A program made the translations under genes and the position numbers. A DNA stretch of 56,342 bases from Butyrivibrio fibrisolvens 16/4 (GTDB taxonomy: Bacteria > Bacillota > Clostridia > Lachnospirales > Lachnospiraceae): the NCBI GenBank assembly GCA_000209815.1, contig FP929036.1, forward strand, positions 1,586,513-1,642,854, given 5' to 3'. Of this stretch, positions 54,908 to 56,342 are shown in pieces. The stretch's first letter is position 1. Every line of letters begins with the position of its first letter. A model generated the notes under the pieces. That model had not been told where the DNA came from. It saw nothing but the letters and a program-made list of their open reading frames with translations, and made no database searches.

Positions 54908-56342
54908 TAAAATTAATCGCCAAATTGTAGGATCGTTAGGTTTTTAGTAGTTTTATCATTAATATTGGTAAGCATCCTAACATCCTGCTTTTTAGGCGAT
55001 TATTATATTTATGAAAAAAGAAATGACATGAAAGAGCTTTTCTCTTTGTTGTCTCAAAAATGCTTAGATGGCACTCTATATGGTAAAGATAATCTTCCTG
55101 AGAATCTTGACCTTTTCGATAAAAATCTGTTTCGGTTATTATTACTGATGCCGGAGGAGATTCTCTTTTAACTTCTTCAGCTGATTCAGAAACTATGATT
55201 GAGCAGCTTAATTATACGTTGCTTTCTAATAATGAAGAGAATCAGCTTGTTAAAACTGCTGAGGACTACAAGATTTTTAAGCAGAAGTTTCCTGATTATG
55301 AAGATACCTATTTGGTTTTGGTAGGAGTACTGCCAGACGGGAATATTGTCTTTATAAAAGCGCCTATTTCATCATTAGAGTTTAATGCAAATATTACCTA
55401 TAAGTTTTTATTTATAGTATTTCTTATTAACTGCATTATTGTGATCTTTATTGTGAGAGCGATAATTGGCAGATTTACAATGCCATTATTTAAGCTCATT
55501 AATATCACCAAACGTATTTCTAATTTTGATTTTTGAGGCTACATATCATCCACAAAAGCTATACAACGAGATGGATGATTTAGGTGAGCATGTAAATGAA
55601 ATGTCTACCACATTAAAACGTGCAATTGAGCAGCTAAGATTTGCTAATGAAAACTTAAAGCATGATTTGGAGTTAAAGGAAGAAACTGAGAACATGAGAA
55701 AAGAGTTCGTTTCAAATGTTTCTCACGAGCTTAAAACTCCAATAGCCTTAATACAGGGATATGCAGAGGGACTTCAGGAAGGTATTATGGATGATGAGGT
55801 AAGTCGAAAGATTTACCTAGATATCATAATTGATGAGGCTAACAAAATGAACCGTCTTGTTCGTGAAATGCTGATATTGAATCAGCTTGAGGCGGGACAG
55901 ATGAACCTGGATCTTGTTGATTTTAACCTGACAGAAATGATTGATGGAGTTGTTGATAGCAACAAGATTAATTTTGAGGCTCAAAATATAGTTTATACCT
56001 TCATTAATAAAGAGGATTGCTATGTTCACGCTGATGAATTTTTGGTAGAACAGGTTGTTACCAATTTCATTAGTAATGCAATTCATTATGTCATGAATGA
56101 AAACGTCATTAATGTTAGGTATGATTTTTTAAAAAAGGAAAAGTTCGAATTAGTGTATTCAATTCAGGCAATAATATTGGAAAGAGGGATATTAAGCATA
56201 TTTGGGAAAAATTCTACAAAGCAGATAAAGCCAGAAGTCGTGAGTATGGCGGAAGTGGTATAGGTCTTTCGGTTGTCAAGGCAACAATGGATTTATTACA
56301 CGAAAAATATGGTGTAGAAAACCTTCCAGATGGAGTTGAATT
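54891..56342 (+). CDS. Sensor histidine kinase, partner of the OmpR-type regulator (four frame breaks, 3' truncated by window end)
   Basis: At least 480 residues after four corrections: add T at 54941-54945, add T at 55130-55132, remove T at 55530-55534, add A at 56131-56136. A first membrane helix (VVLSLILVSILTSCFLGDYY) and an extracellular domain of about 150 residues are followed by a second helix (FLFIVFLINCIIVIFIVRAI) and HAMP. HisKA is FVSNVSHELKTPIALIQGY, the N-box VVTNFISNAIHYV and the G-box YGGSGIGLSVV. The start is uncertain: TTG 54891 or TTG 54885, overlapping the regulator gene. The last residues of the ATPase domain lie beyond the window. The signal is unknown. Confidence 0.85.

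Overview
The window is a chromosomal stretch of an AT-rich, low-GC Firmicute. Gene content and order point to the Lachnospiraceae, most likely Butyrivibrio or Pseudobutyrivibrio: an ireB-ruvX-DUF1292-rnj-trmR-trhP block, secG-rnr-smpB-maf-ssrA, tgt-yajC, DUF5717 with an Hsp70-like partner, and strong AGGAGG ribosome sites. I see no phage genes, insertion sequences, CRISPR arrays or tRNA genes; most of the window is ordinary core genome with a few accessory islands.

Layout. 1-6.7 kb: the tail of a probable chemoreceptor, a DRE-TIM aldolase behind a promoter with an operator-like palindrome, a CgeB-type glycosyltransferase, a phosphopantetheinyl transferase, ilvN-ilvC, a tandem AP2-like protein, and the branched-chain amino acid exporter azlCD. 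7-15.7 kb: a sugar-uptake and sugar-sensing island. It holds the multiple-monosaccharide ABC transporter (chvE-mmsA-mmsB), a YesN-type response regulator, a dCache/HAMP sensor kinase, and two extra sugar-binding proteins, one membrane-anchored and one a galactose-binding-type lipoprotein. 15.8-23.7 kb: a degenerate rhomboid with a zinc ribbon, glnS, DUF2225, prmA, rsmE, a cysteine desulfurase with its sulfur acceptor thiI, and a histidine-less HPr-like protein. 23.8-33.6 kb: mtaB, the ireB-ruvX-DUF1292-rnj-trmR-trhP block, a lactonase, aroC, tgt and yajC, largely RNA modification and processing. 33.6-39.3 kb: a CmpB-type membrane protein, a small SprA-like metalloprotease, then secG-rnr-smpB-maf-tmRNA. 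39.4-44 kb: DD-carboxypeptidase, phosphoglycolate phosphatase-like HAD, a GNAT, a GH25 muramidase and a PLP aminotransferase. 44-51 kb: a four-gene cassette of unknown function (DUF5717 protein, Hsp70-like ATPase, TPR-like protein, coiled-coil membrane protein). 51-56.3 kb: a membrane-anchored EEP phosphohydrolase, an MFS transporter, a coiled-coil membrane protein and an OmpR/HK two-component system cut by the window end.

How the genes work together. The sugar island resembles the XylFII-LytS-YesN three-component xylose sensor of Clostridium beijerinckii: a tethered binding protein probably reports sugar to the kinase, which drives the transporter through the AraC-type regulator. Trans-translation is complete in one place: RNase R, SmpB and tmRNA (tag ANDNLAYAA). 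trmR and trhP together make the 5-methoxyuridine wobble base, and IscS-ThiI make 4-thiouridine.

Two points deserve attention. First, the 93 bases between ruvX and the DUF1292 gene can fold into a hairpin whose loop pairs with the ribosome-binding region (a pseudoknot); this is my best candidate for an undescribed regulatory RNA. Second, I count 27 reading-frame breaks in 17 genes, 22 of them single-base losses and most in A or T runs. They look like sequencing or assembly errors, so I annotate those genes whole and give the break points; they should not be read as pseudogenes without rechecking reads.
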